From contig CADCSY010000120.1 of NCBI GenBank assembly GCA_902805555.1, positions 1 through 64,000 on the forward strand: DNA of 64,000 bases. Reading direction: 5' to 3'. The notes beneath the pieces are model-generated. The model did not search any database, was not told the DNA's origin, and saw only the letters and a program-made list of their open reading frames with translations. Made by a program: the position numbers and the translations under genes. How positions within the stretch are numbered: position 1 is the first letter of the stretch; the number at the start of each line of letters is the position of its first letter. Below are positions 1 to 8,476 of this stretch, piece by piece. The DNA comes from an uncultured Acidimicrobiales bacterium (lineage in GTDB: Bacteria > Actinomycetota > Acidimicrobiia > Acidimicrobiales > CADCSY01).

Positions 1-74
1 AGGGGGCGGTTCCTCCCGCCCGGACCGCCCCTGCTGCGTGCCGACGCCCCGGCGCGCCAGCCCGCAAGGACGGA

Positions 75-98
75 GGCGCCGGCCTGCGACGCGGCGCC
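75..98 (-). terminator. Putative terminator hairpin after the L,D-transpeptidase gene
   Basis: GGCGCCG (75-81) pairs with CGGCGCC (92-98) across a 10-base loop, about a dozen bases past the stop codon at 110. There is no T-run. Bases 1-74 hold no other feature I can recognise. Confidence 0.35.
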
Positions 99-109
99 CG
101 GCGGGTGCG

Positions 110-1390
110 TCAGTAGACGACGACGACCTTCGTGCCGACGGGGGCGAAGTCCCACAGCCGTTCGCTGTCGGCGTCGGCCTGGCGGACGCAGCCGGCGCTG
201 CGGTAGCCGCCGAGGTCGTTCTCCGTCTGCAACGGTCGCCCGAAGGCGTCCCTCGGGATGGAGTGGAAGCCGATGGCGAGCCGCTGGCCCCTCGTGAAGC
301 GGACCATGTTGCGCATGGTGATCCCGTCGTGGCCCGCGTAGGCGGTGCGCGACTTCGAGAACACTGCGTAGGTCCCCGCCGGCGGGACGTTGCGGCGCCC
401 CGACACGGCGTAGGTGGAGAGGACGCGCTCGTCCTCCTCGACGAGCCAGACCCGCTGCGCCGTGTTGCTGTAGACGATGCGCCGACCCGAGCCCGAGCCC
501 GCCGGCACCGCAGGGCCGCCTGACGGGGCGGGACGGGGCGACCGGAGCAGCCAGTAGCCGTTCCCGTCGGGGGTGGACGCCATCGAGGTCACGGCCTCGA
601 AGGTCTGCGCCCCCGCCGACGAGCCGTGGAAGCGTGCGCCGCCGTAGGTGAAGACGCCGCCGTCCGCGGCCGCCAGCCAGTAGCCACCGCCGGTGGGCTC
701 GGCCACCATGGCCACGACGGGTGAGGTGAGGCGGATGCCTCCCGCCGATCCCTCGAACGGGGCGCCGAAGGCGAAGACCCCGCCGTCGGCGGCCGCCAGC
801 CAGTAGCCGCCGGTCTCGGGGTCGCCGGCGGCGGCCACGATCGGCTGGTTCAGGCGGATGGCCCCGGTGGAGCCGTGGAACGAGGCGTCACCGAAGCTGA
901 AGACCCCGCCGTCGCGAGCCACGAGCCAGTACCCGTTGCCGCTCGGCGTCCGGGCCAGCGCCACGATCGGCTGGTTCAGGCGGATGGCCCCTGTCGAGCC
1001 GTGGAACCGGGCGCCGCCGAAGGCGAAGACCCCGCCGTCCGCTGCGGCCAGCCAGTAGCCGTCGCCGGAGGGCGTGGCCGCCATCGCCACGATCGGCTGC
1101 GAGAGCGCGAGGCCCCCGAGCGAGCCGTGGAACGCAGCGTCGCCGAAGGTGTTGACCTCCCCCCGGGCCGTCGTGGTCCAGTAGCCGTTGGTCGAGCTGG
1201 CGGCGATGGCGACCACCCGGTTGGTGGCGCTGGCCACCGGTGAACCCCGGTCGGGGGCGTCACCGAACGAGTCGATCCGGTCGACCGCCTGTGCTGCTGC
1301 AGGCGGGGCGAACCCGAGCAGCCCGAGGACGAGGGAGGCGGCGAGCAGCAGGGCGCCGGCGGAGCGGGCACGTCGACGGTGGTGGAGCAC
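110..1390 (-). CDS. Secreted L,D-transpeptidase (YkuD) with GYW-repeat N-terminal region
   Basis: The 426-residue protein starts at a GTG and has an N-terminal signal peptide (about residues 1-34, an Ala/Leu core ending in AAAQA). Six repeats of roughly 42 residues follow, marked by GYW, then GGVFAFG and FHGS(T/A)G, covering about residues 65-285. The C-terminal domain (about 300-426) matches L,D-transpeptidases, which make 3-3 peptidoglycan cross-links. It has the upstream His (GFHS) and the nucleophile Cys401 in SAGCVR, where the family usually has SHGC. The repeats look like a beta-propeller or cell-wall-binding module; that part is inference. A -10 element six bases upstream supports the GTG start. 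Confidence 0.87.
   Translation of the reverse strand: MLHHRRRARSAGALLLAASLVLGLLGFAPPAAAQAVDRIDSFGDAPDRGSPVASATNRVVAIAASSTNGYWTTTARGEVNTFGDAAFHGSLGGLALSQPIVAMAATPSGDGYWLAAADGGVFAFGGARFHGSTGAIRLNQPIVALARTPSGNGYWLVARDGGVFSFGDASFHGSTGAIRLNQPIVAAAGDPETGGYWLAAADGGVFAFGAPFEGSAGGIRLTSPVVAMVAEPTGGGYWLAAADGGVFTYGGARFHGSSAGAQTFEAVTSMASTPDGNGYWLLRSPRPAPSGGPAVPAGSGSGRRIVYSNTAQRVWLVEEDERVLSTYAVSGRRNVPPAGTYAVFSKSRTAYAGHDGITMRNMVRFTRGQRLAIGFHSIPRDAFGRPLQTENDLGGYRSAGCVRQADADSERLWDFAPVGTKVVVVY
679..1170 (-). repeat. Tandem approx. 126-bp coding repeats of the L,D-transpeptidase
   Basis: The GYW repeats are also near-identical at DNA level. The stretches from about 842 and about 968 share more than 30 bases with one or two differences, a period of 126 bp (42 codons). 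This suggests recent duplication or recombination within the gene. The repeats are in frame and coding, so this is not a CRISPR array. Confidence 0.7.
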
Positions 1391-1396
1391 GGCGGG

Positions 1397-1402
1397 AGCA
1401 TA
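1397..1402 (-). promoter_or_regulatory. -10 element TATGCT, leaderless
   Basis: TATGCT ends six bases before the GTG at 1390, so transcription should begin at the start codon. Confidence 0.55.
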
Positions 1403-1458
1403 CGGGGCGACCGGGACCTGGTGGCGGCCGGAACCGTCTGGCCGGGCGGCTCGGGCGG

Positions 1459-1473
1459 CGGGGCCCGGCCCCG
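1459..1473 (-). terminator. Hairpin directly after the CoA-transferase stop
   Basis: CGGGGC (1459-1464) and GCCCCG (1468-1473) form a 6-bp stem with a 3-base loop next to the stop codon at 1474. This is a compact GC stem without a T-run. Confidence 0.35.
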
Positions 1474-2733
1474 TCAGCGGGACGGGACCCGTGACGAGAG
1501 GACGCCGTCCTGCTCGAGCCGGCGCACCTCGTCGTCGGTCAAGCCGAGCTCGGCCAGCACCTCGTGGTTGTGCTCACCACGGAAGGCAGGGTCGCCGGCC
1601 ACGGCCACCTCGGCGTCGGAGAAGCGCCACGGTGCATCCGGGATGCGGATGGTCCCGCCGCTGCGGTCGGCCACCTCGGCGATGGCGTGGCGGTGCTCGG
1701 CCCAGTCGCTCTCGGCCACCTCGGCGACCGTCCGGACCACGCCCATCGGGAACCGGACGGCCCCGAGCGCCGCCTCCAGCTCGTCGAACGAGGGGAACCC
1801 GTCGACCCACCGCTGGACCTCCGCGACGAGGGCAGCCCGGTTCGCCCGCCGGGACGTGACGTCGCGGAAGCGAGGGTCGGCGGCGAGGTCCTCCCGGCCC
1901 ATCATCCGCAGGAAGGTCGGGAACGTGTGGCTGGCGCAGGGGTCGCCCGCGATCGTGAAGCGCCGACCCCCGGGGCCGTCGAGCAGGGGCGAGCTGCCGG
2001 GGGAGAGCGAGGAGAGCTCGTCGCCGATGTCGATGTCGGAGAGGTCGGCCTGCACGTGCTCGTTCACCGTGAGCAGCGCAGCGGCCATGGCCACGTCGAC
2101 GTGCTGGCCCCGGCCGGTCCGCTCCCGCTGGTAGAGCGCGGCGAGGACGCCGCCGAGGCACTCGAGGCCTGCGTAGACGTCGGCGTGGCTGAAGGGCTCG
2201 TGGCTGGGCGGCCCGCCCCGGTGCTCCACGCTGCGGGCCACCATGCCCGCCTCGGCGTGGATCACCACGGCGTAGGCGCGACGATCGGACCACGGGCCGT
2301 CCTGGCCGTACCCCGTGATCGAGCCGTACACGATGCGGGGGTTCCGGGCGGCCACGGCGTCGTAGCCGAGCCCCATCCTGGCCATCACGCCCGGTCGGAA
2401 GTTCTCGAGCAGGACGTCGGACCGCTCGGCCAGGCGCAGCACGATGTCGATCGCCTCGGGGCGGCGCAGGTCGAGGCTGACGTTGCGCTTCCCGGCGTTC
2501 TGCTGCGCGTAGTAGAGGGACATGCCCCCCGTCCGGGGGTGGGAGAACCTGGTGAGGTCGCCCTCGGGCGGCTCCACCTTCACCACCTCCGCGCCGAGGT
2601 CGGCGAGGGCCCGACCGCAGAACGGCCCGGACAGCACCCGGGAGAGGTCGAGCACCCTCACGCCCTCCAGTGGCCCCGGACGGGCCGCGACCGGCTCCAG
2701 GCGTGGTCCGCCGTGCGTGGCCTCGGTCGTCAC
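1474..2733 (-). CDS. CaiB/BaiF family (family III) CoA-transferase
   Basis: The 419-residue protein begins its conserved core with GVRVLDLSRVLSGPFCG, followed by ADLGAEVVKVEPPEGD, as in family III CoA-transferases, which move CoA between carboxylic acids. The catalytic Asp is D185 in HADVYAGL. The substrate cannot be told from sequence. It starts at a GTG preceded by a GGAGGG Shine-Dalgarno sequence, 34 bases after the adenylate kinase stop, so the two are probably co-transcribed. Related enzymes act in fatty-acid, bile-acid (racemase type) and aromatic-acid catabolism, which fits the many acyl-CoA genes nearby. Confidence 0.9.
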   Translation of the reverse strand: MTTEATHGGPRLEPVAARPGPLEGVRVLDLSRVLSGPFCGRALADLGAEVVKVEPPEGDLTRFSHPRTGGMSLYYAQQNAGKRNVSLDLRRPEAIDIVLRLAERSDVLLENFRPGVMARMGLGYDAVAARNPRIVYGSITGYGQDGPWSDRRAYAVVIHAEAGMVARSVEHRGGPPSHEPFSHADVYAGLECLGGVLAALYQRERTGRGQHVDVAMAAALLTVNEHVQADLSDIDIGDELSSLSPGSSPLLDGPGGRRFTIAGDPCASHTFPTFLRMMGREDLAADPRFRDVTSRRANRAALVAEVQRWVDGFPSFDELEAALGAVRFPMGVVRTVAEVAESDWAEHRHAIAEVADRSGGTIRIPDAPWRFSDAEVAVAGDPAFRGEHNHEVLAELGLTDDEVRRLEQDGVLSSRVPSR

Positions 2734-2767
2734 CCGACCCTCCGCCGTCCCCGGGCGGGCACTGCCC

Positions 2768-3487
2768 TCAGCCGGTGCCGGTCAGGCCGGGCTCGAGCTC
2801 CTCGCCGCCCACCGACGGCTGGAGGAGGTCGGCGACGGCCTCGACCATGCGCTCGGCGACCACGTCCGGGCACCCGGTGCCGTCGACCGTGGTGAGGATG
2901 CCGAGCCCGTCGAGCCAGGCGAGCAGCGGGGCCGTCTCGGTGTCGTAGAGGGCGAGCCTGGTGGCGATGGCCTCGTCGGTGTCGTCGGCCCGCCGGACGA
3001 GCGTGCCGCCGCACCCGCAGGGGAGCTCGGCCACACCGGGGGCGACGGTGGTGCTCGTCCCGCAGCGGTCGCAGACCCGCCGCGCCGCCAGGCGGGGCAG
3101 CACCACGTGCGTCGGCACGTGGAGCTCGATGGCCCGGTCGACGGCCGAGGACCCCAGCGCCTCGAACAGGGCCTGGCCCTGGGGGAGCGTCCTCGGGAAC
3201 CCGTCGAGCACGTAGCCCGCGGAGCGGCCGTCGGGGCTGCCGAGGCGTGCCGTCACCAGCTCCAGGACGATGTCGTCGGGGACGAGCTCGCCACGCTCGA
3301 GGTAGTCGCCCGCCCTGAGGCCGAGCGGGGTGGCCGCTGCCACCTCCGCCCGGAAGAGGTCGCCGGTCGAGATGTGGGGCACGGCCAGCCGCCGCGCCAG
3401 GCGGCTGCACTGCGTACCCTTGCCCGCCCCCTGCCGACCGAGGACGATGATCCGTGCCCGTTCGCCGGTGCGTGCTCGTTCAGCCAT
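2768..3487 (-). CDS. adk: Adenylate kinase with Cys-rich LID
   Basis: The 239-residue protein has the P-loop GRQGAGKGT (residues 17-25), the AMP-site segment ISTGDLFRAEV, and GFPRT. It should interconvert ATP + AMP and 2 ADP. The LID region holds CDRC and, about 16 residues later, CGC, which suggests a zinc-binding LID, although the second pair is C-x-C rather than the usual C-x2-C. It is longer than typical bacterial adenylate kinases (about 180-220) and lies outside the usual secY–adk–map ribosomal context. It may therefore be a second copy; the main adk could be elsewhere. Confidence 0.85.
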   Translation of the reverse strand: MAERARTGERARIIVLGRQGAGKGTQCSRLARRLAVPHISTGDLFRAEVAAATPLGLRAGDYLERGELVPDDIVLELVTARLGSPDGRSAGYVLDGFPRTLPQGQALFEALGSSAVDRAIELHVPTHVVLPRLAARRVCDRCGTSTTVAPGVAELPCGCGGTLVRRADDTDEAIATRLALYDTETAPLLAWLDGLGILTTVDGTGCPDVVAERMVEAVADLLQPSVGGEELEPGLTGTG

Positions 3488-3514
3488 GAGGTCCCCCGCT
3501 CCTCGGTCCGAGCA

Positions 3515-3520
3515 CAGTAG
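3515..3520 (-). promoter_or_regulatory. Possible -10 element TACTGT for adk
   Basis: TACTGT lies 27 bases before the adk ATG in the 81-bp gap after ggt, which would give a short 5' leader. Confidence 0.3.
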
Positions 3521-3568
3521 TGGCTCGTCCCGATCCGGGTCCGAGGGGCCGCCCCCGCAGCTGACCTC

Positions 3569-5173
3569 TCACCAGCCGCTGGCCGATCCGGTGCGGGGCC
3601 GCGGGTCGCTGGCGCCGGCCAGGCACCCGTCGCCCACGGTGATGAGGTGGGCGTGGCCGAAGCCGTGGGACCACGCCGGGGCGGCCTCCGTCCGGTGGCC
3701 GCGGGCCGACAGCCCCTCCAGCCAGCCTCCGGGCGCGTGCCCCTCGACCTGCACGGTGACGTCGCCACCCTGGTCCCAGGTGGTGAAGCCGCCGGGGCCG
3801 GCGAGGGCGAAGCGGCCAGCACCGACGGCTGCTCCAGGCGACTGGGCGTTGTGGAGGGTGCGGGCGACGAGCTGGAGGAGGACCTGGGGCTGGGAGTCAC
3901 CCCCCATCGTGCCGAGCACCGTGTGGAGGTCTCCGTCGGGGGTGGTCACGAGGGCAGGGGCCAGGGTGTGGGGCGGCCGTCGGCCCGGTCCGTAGCGGGC
4001 GGGGTGCCCGGGCCGGAGGGAGAACCCGATGCCGCGGTTCTGGAGGAAGACCTTCACGCCCGGGACGACGAGGTGGGCACCCCACCCCGCTGCGTTCGAC
4101 TGGATCAGCGAGACGCCCATCCGCTCGCTGTCGGCGGTGGCCAGGTGGATGGTGCCGCCTGCCCGGGCGCTCCCCCCGAGGGTGGCCGCGCGGTCGACGT
4201 CGATGGCCCGGCGCCTGCGCCCGAGCTCCTCGAGGTCGAGCAGGGCCTTCCCCACGGCATGCTCGTGGAGGACGGCCAACCGGTCGTGCCCTGCCTGGCG
4301 CGCGGCCTCCACCAGGAGGTGGGCCCACAACGGATCGTCCGGGTCGTCGGGGAGGGCCAGGCCCTCGGCGATCCAGGCGGCGGCCAGCGTGAGGTAGCCC
4401 TGGCTGTTCGGCGGCACGGTCCACAGGTCGTGCCCGAAGGCCCGCAACCCGAGGGCGGGGACCCAGTCGGCGGCGGGGGTGGCGAGGTCGGCCGGCTCGT
4501 ACTCGGCTGTCCCGTCCTGGCGCTGACCGAGCGCCAGGAGCCCCTCCCCGAACTCTCCCTCGTACCACCCCGACCTCCCGTCGGCCACGACGGCCCGCAG
4601 CGCCCGGGCCACCCCGGGGCGGCGCAGCACGGTCCCCGCCCGAACCCGACCGCCGCTGGTGTAGTCGTCGGCCCCGGCGACGTCGGCCACGAGCGGGATC
4701 GCCTGCGCCAGCGTGGGTGACGCCGGGAAGCCGTTGTCGGCGGCGTCCACCGCGGGCGCCAGGACGTCGGCCAGGGGCAGCCGGCCGAAGCGCTCGTGCA
4801 GGGCCAGCCAACCGTCCACGCAGCCGGGGACCGGGACCGATCGGATGTCGTCGCGGAACGGCATCGACGTCGCGCCCTCGGACACGAGGCGGTCGGCATC
4901 CGCCCCGCTGCCGGCTCGTCCCGAGGCGTTGAGCACGGCGGGAGCCCCCCGCTGGTGGTGGACGACGGCGAAGAGGTCGCCCCCCATCCCGCACATGTGC
5001 TGGGTGGTGACGGCGAGGAAGGCGCTGGTGGCCACGGCTGCATCGGCTGCGCTCCCGCCCGCCCGCAGCACGGCCACGCCGGCCTCGCTGGCCAGGTGGT
5101 CCACGGAGCACACCATCCCGTGCACGGCGTGTCTGGTGGCGAACGGCGCGAGCGGCTGCGTCCCATCTGGCAT
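3569..5173 (-). CDS. ggt: Gamma-glutamyltransferase family protein
   Basis: The 534-residue protein has the Ntn-hydrolase layout of gamma-glutamyltranspeptidases: an N-terminal large-subunit region with GGSAADAAVATS, HMCGMGGDLF and VPGCVDGW, then the processing site. The predicted catalytic Thr is in GGTIH (about residue 345), where classic enzymes have TTH; the second Thr is replaced by Ile. NRGIGFSL and MGGDSQPQ follow. The family cleaves gamma-glutamyl bonds (glutathione) or, in relatives, acylated antibiotics. No signal peptide is evident, so a cytoplasmic place is likely. A -10 element six bases upstream fixes the ATG. Confidence 0.88.
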   Translation of the reverse strand: MPDGTQPLAPFATRHAVHGMVCSVDHLASEAGVAVLRAGGSAADAAVATSAFLAVTTQHMCGMGGDLFAVVHHQRGAPAVLNASGRAGSGADADRLVSEGATSMPFRDDIRSVPVPGCVDGWLALHERFGRLPLADVLAPAVDAADNGFPASPTLAQAIPLVADVAGADDYTSGGRVRAGTVLRRPGVARALRAVVADGRSGWYEGEFGEGLLALGQRQDGTAEYEPADLATPAADWVPALGLRAFGHDLWTVPPNSQGYLTLAAAWIAEGLALPDDPDDPLWAHLLVEAARQAGHDRLAVLHEHAVGKALLDLEELGRRRRAIDVDRAATLGGSARAGGTIHLATADSERMGVSLIQSNAAGWGAHLVVPGVKVFLQNRGIGFSLRPGHPARYGPGRRPPHTLAPALVTTPDGDLHTVLGTMGGDSQPQVLLQLVARTLHNAQSPGAAVGAGRFALAGPGGFTTWDQGGDVTVQVEGHAPGGWLEGLSARGHRTEAAPAWSHGFGHAHLITVGDGCLAGASDPRPRTGSASGW

Positions 5174-5179
5174 CGCGGG

Positions 5180-5185
5180 ACGGTA
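5180..5185 (-). promoter_or_regulatory. -10 element TACCGT, leaderless
   Basis: TACCGT ends six bases before the ATG of the gamma-glutamyltransferase gene. Confidence 0.55.
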
Positions 5186-5285
5186 GCGGCGACGGTCGAC
5201 CTCGCCGGTGGCCGGGACCTGGCGCCGTCACCGGATCGAGCGGGTGGCCCACGCCGGCTGCGGAGGGCCGGACGCCCCGCGGACC

Positions 5286-6227
5286 TCAGCCAGGTGCGGG
5301 CCAGTCGAAGGTGACCCCGGTCAGCTCCTCCGACACCGCCCAGAGCCGGGCTGCGTCGGCCTCGTCGGTCGCCCGCCCGGAGGCGCCGACCCGCTTCGGG
5401 TGGCCGCGGACCTCACCCGGGCCGTCGGGGCCCCAGTACTCGCCACCGGCCACGTCGGGCATCGTCGCTGCGTACAGCTGGGGGAGCGCGCCCTGGGCGT
5501 CGCTCTGTGCGATCAGCAGGTTGCCGAGCGAGAAGAAGGCCTCCTTGACCCGGTTCCCCTCGAGCTCGGGACCGACCCGCTGCAGGTGGGTGTCGGCGTA
5601 GCCCGGGTGGGCGGCCACCGAGCACAGCGCCGTCCCGGCCCGACCGGCCCGGCGGTCGAGCTCGAAGGCGAAGAGCAGGTTGGCGAGCTTCGACTGCCCG
5701 TAGGCCGCCCACCGGGAGTATCGGCCACGCTCCCACTGCAGGTCGTCCCACCGCATGCGTCCGGTGCGGTGGGCGATGGAGGAGGTGGAGACCACCCGGG
5801 GCACAGGCGCGTGCAGCAGGGCCGGGAGGAGGTGGGCGGTGAGGGCGAAGTGGCCGAGGTGGTTCGTGCCGAGCTGGCTCTCGAAGCCGTCCGCCGTGAC
5901 CCCCTTGGGCACCGCCATGACGCCGGCGTTGTTCATCAGCACGTCGAGGTGCTCGACCCGGTCGCCGATCTCGTCGGCCGCCGCTCGCACCGACCCGAGG
6001 TCGGTGAGGTCGAGGGCGACGCCTTCCGGGGCGGCACCGGTGGCGCCGCCGCGCACCTGCTCGAGCGACGTGGCGAGCTTGTCGGGGTTCCGACCGGCCA
6101 GGAGGACGCGAGCCCCCCTGCCGGCGAGCGCCTCGGCGCTGCGCAGGCCGAGCCCGCTGGTGGCGCCGGTCACGAGCACCGTGCGCCCTGTCTGGTCGGG
6201 GATGTCGGAGGTGCTCCAGCGCGCCAT
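5286..6227 (-). CDS. SDR family oxidoreductase (protochlorophyllide-reductase-like)
   Basis: The 313-residue classical short-chain dehydrogenase has the NAD(P)-binding TGATSGLG near residue 21, NNAGVM, and the catalytic YGQSK (YxxxK) in the segment WAAYGQSKLANLLFAFEL. The long C-terminal half and the SKLANLLFA sequence match the retinol-dehydrogenase/protochlorophyllide-reductase-like branch. It should reduce or oxidise a hydroxyl/carbonyl group on an unknown substrate. The sequence before the ATG has CAGGCT six bases upstream, one base from the TANNNT pattern seen elsewhere in the window. Confidence 0.88.
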   Translation of the reverse strand: MARWSTSDIPDQTGRTVLVTGATSGLGLRSAEALAGRGARVLLAGRNPDKLATSLEQVRGGATGAAPEGVALDLTDLGSVRAAADEIGDRVEHLDVLMNNAGVMAVPKGVTADGFESQLGTNHLGHFALTAHLLPALLHAPVPRVVSTSSIAHRTGRMRWDDLQWERGRYSRWAAYGQSKLANLLFAFELDRRAGRAGTALCSVAAHPGYADTHLQRVGPELEGNRVKEAFFSLGNLLIAQSDAQGALPQLYAATMPDVAGGEYWGPDGPGEVRGHPKRVGASGRATDEADAARLWAVSEELTGVTFDWPAPG

Positions 6228-6308
6228 CGGGCCAGCCTGGCACCGCGCCGCGTGGTGCGCCCACCGGCCACGTCGACCCGCGCCTGCGCCGCGTGGTACG
6301 AACCGGAG

Positions 6309-6374
6309 ATGGCTCTCGCCGTCCGTCCTCGCCCGCTCGCACCCGGGGCCCCGGCCGCCGAGCCTCCCCAGTGA
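6309..6374 (+). CDS. Possible 21-codon leader peptide ahead of an SDR gene
   Basis: An ATG at 6309 opens a 21-codon frame rich in Ala and Pro. Its TGA shares a base with the ATG of the next SDR gene (TGATG). A TACGAA hexamer ends six bases before this ATG, close to the leaderless pattern but with A at the last position. If real, it would couple SDR translation to a leader peptide. An alternative is an N-terminally longer SDR starting at the GTG of 6293. Evidence is thin. Confidence 0.25.
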   Translation: MALAVRPRPLAPGAPAAEPPQ

Positions 6375-7105
6375 TGGGCGCGCTCGAGGGCAAGGTCGCG
6401 GTCGTCACCGGCTCGTCGAGCGGGATCGGGGCGGCGATCGCCCGCCTGTTCGCGGCGGAGGGAGCGCTGGTGGTCGTCAACTCGGCCAGGTCGGTGGAGG
6501 CCGGAGAGGCGCTGGCCACCGAGGTGGGTGGCACCTACGTCCAGGCCGACGTGAGCGACGAGGTGCAGGCGCAGGCGCTGGTCCAGGCGGCGGTCGACGC
6601 CCACGGTCGGCTCGACGTCCTCGTCAACAACGCGGGGACCACGGAGGTGATCCCGCACCACGACCTCGACGCCGTGACCGACGAGGTGTGGCACCGCATC
6701 CTCGACGTGAACGTGCTCGGCACGTGGAAGGTGACCCGGGCGGCGGTGCCCCACCTCGCGGCGAGCGGCGCAGGGTCGGTGGTCAACATCACCTCGATCG
6801 CGGGGGTGCGACCGCGGGGCAGCTCCATCCCCTACGCGGTGTCGAAGGCCGCCCTCAACCACCTGACCGTGCTCCTGGCCAGCACCCTCGGTCCGGCCAT
6901 CCGGGTCAACGCCGTCGCCCCCGGCCTCATCGACACCCCCTGGACCGAGACCTGGGACGAGATCCGTGCTGCGGTTCGCGAGACCACCCCGCTCAGGCGC
7001 TCGGGCCTGCCGGAGGACGTGGCCGTCGCCGCCCTCGGACTGGTGCGCTCCACCTACACCACCGGCGAAGTCCTCCTCGTCGACGGCGGCATGCACCTCC
7101 GCTGA
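6374..7105 (+). CDS. SDR family oxidoreductase (3-oxoacyl-ACP-reductase-like)
   Basis: The 243-residue protein has all marks of classical SDRs: TGSSSGIG (about residues 12-19), NNAG, the catalytic Ser in NITSIAG, YAVSK (YxxxK), and a C-terminal GEVLLVDGGMHL typical of the FabG-like group. The conserved fold begins right after the ATG at 6374 (MGALEGKVAVVTG), so longer upstream starts are unlikely. It may be made by translational coupling to a 21-codon frame ending at its ATG. The substrate is unknown. Confidence 0.88.
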   Translation: MGALEGKVAVVTGSSSGIGAAIARLFAAEGALVVVNSARSVEAGEALATEVGGTYVQADVSDEVQAQALVQAAVDAHGRLDVLVNNAGTTEVIPHHDLDAVTDEVWHRILDVNVLGTWKVTRAAVPHLAASGAGSVVNITSIAGVRPRGSSIPYAVSKAALNHLTVLLASTLGPAIRVNAVAPGLIDTPWTETWDEIRAAVRETTPLRRSGLPEDVAVAALGLVRSTYTTGEVLLVDGGMHLR

Positions 7106-7560
7106 GAGGGCTGTCGACGGATGCCATGAGGCCAGCACACCGGTGCCCACGACGACTCTGTTGACATCGTCCGGGCAGTGCGCCTCGACCAACCGTGGTC
7201 CATGGCCTGAACGAGACGACAACTGTTGCTCCACGCCGCAGCCGGGGCGCTCGTCCGGCCGCTGAAGCGGGTGAAGGCGCTCGACAGCAGGCCGTGGCTG
7301 CGCGGGACGGGTGGCGCTGACAGACGGGGATGGCATGACCAGGGAGTCCCATGCCTCGAGGCCCTCACCCGGAGGCCTCCACCAACTGCGGACCTCGTCC
7401 ACACCACCGAACAACCTGGATGCTGACTTCAGCGGGGTGGCTGCCCTTGCGGAGGCGTCGACAAGGGGAGCGTGCCGGGGGTGGTACCTGTGGACCAGCC
7501 GGCCTTCGGGTGCTAGGGAGGGCAGGACCACCGGAGCCCGACAGATCGAAACGAGAGCGG
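7106..7560 (+). other. 455-bp gap with no recognised gene; start of atypical patch
   Basis: No reading frame here has a recognisable domain, and none shows consistent third-position GC. Base composition drops toward the following lipoprotein gene. TAGGGA near 7515 and a GAGAGCGG-like Shine-Dalgarno sequence just before 7561 may serve that gene. I see no integrase, inverted repeats or tRNA. Confidence 0.5.
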
Positions 7561-7992
7561 ATGTCGCTGAGATCCGTCGTTCACTCCCACCGCCTGCGGC
7601 TCATCCCGCTCGCGTTTGTCACCGCCGCCACGTTGGCCGCATGTCTGCCGCAACTAGAGATCTACCCCACGCTTCAGGGTAGCGGTACATATACGTCGAG
7701 CACGTCGAGCGGCGAGACGACGTACGCCCTCAACGTGCAAGGTGAGATCCGATGCAACCGGACAGTCAGTAACGAACCGATCGACGTGTTCTTCTGGGGT
7801 GATCTGGCAGGAGCCGAGGGTTCTATCTCTGGCTGCTTTGACACGTGGCGCGACTGGAGCATCACCATCCGCTCGATCAACCCGCCGCCCACTTCTGCAA
7901 ACGTTGAGCTCGAAATCTGCACCAATCCGGCGGAACCCATCGATGAGGATTGCCAGCGCATCTCTCGCCTCGTGAAGTTCACCAGAGTCTGA
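7561..7992 (+). CDS. Small putative lipoprotein, orphan
   Basis: The 143-residue protein opens with a basic N-terminus, a hydrophobic stretch (residues 14-27) and a lipobox LAAC with Cys28, so it should be a lipoprotein anchored on the outer face of the membrane. The mature part is polar, rich in Ser/Thr, with four further cysteines that could form disulfides. I recognise no family. Codon use is clearly less GC-biased than in neighbours (many third-position A/T), suggesting horizontal transfer. The ATG at 7561 follows a purine-rich GAGAGCGG stretch. Confidence 0.65.
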   Translation: MSLRSVVHSHRLRLIPLAFVTAATLAACLPQLEIYPTLQGSGTYTSSTSSGETTYALNVQGEIRCNRTVSNEPIDVFFWGDLAGAEGSISGCFDTWRDWSITIRSINPPPTSANVELEICTNPAEPIDEDCQRISRLVKFTRV

Positions 7993-8476
7993 GCCTGGCA
8001 ATACATGGAAGGGCCGAAGCTGCCCATCCACGGGTTCTCGTCGCTCATCACCTCGCACCGTCCGACTGCTGCGGGAGAGGGGTGGCGTGCCTTTCGCAGC
8101 CCCTCCGTAGGTTCTCGGCCAGTGGAACGTGAGGACGCCGAGACGCCGAGACGAGCGCCTGAGCCGGGCCATGGTCGATGGGTGAGGCCTGTCCGGTACT
8201 GGCGACAGCGCCCGACCGTCGACCAGCTCGCCGAGCCGGTGTCGACGGTGAGGACGAGCAGGGCCGTGTCAGTCCGCGCCCGCCAACGCGGAGCGTGGGT
8301 GCCTCAGTCCAACCGGGTGCGGGCCGGGCGAGTCGGTCATCGTCTGCGCTAGACGAGGTGACCACGACTGCGTAGAGTACGGAAACGCCCACAGCGCGTA
8401 CCGATGATCGGCAAGGCGCATGCAGGTACGAACTCGCCCGGGCGGACCAACATTGCTCAAGAGCTAGGGGAACAAC
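7993..8476 (+). other. 484-bp gap with no recognised gene
   Basis: No convincing coding frame is visible on either strand. A short tandem repeat (GACGCCGA twice) lies near 8130-8155. Just before the next gene is TAGGGG six bases ahead of its GTG; this could be a weak leaderless -10 element or simply a Shine-Dalgarno sequence. The patch continues the lower-GC composition. Confidence 0.45.

Noticed and set aside
679..1170. CRISPR-like repeats
   Set aside because: The repeats are long, in frame, and encode GYW protein repeats without variable spacers.
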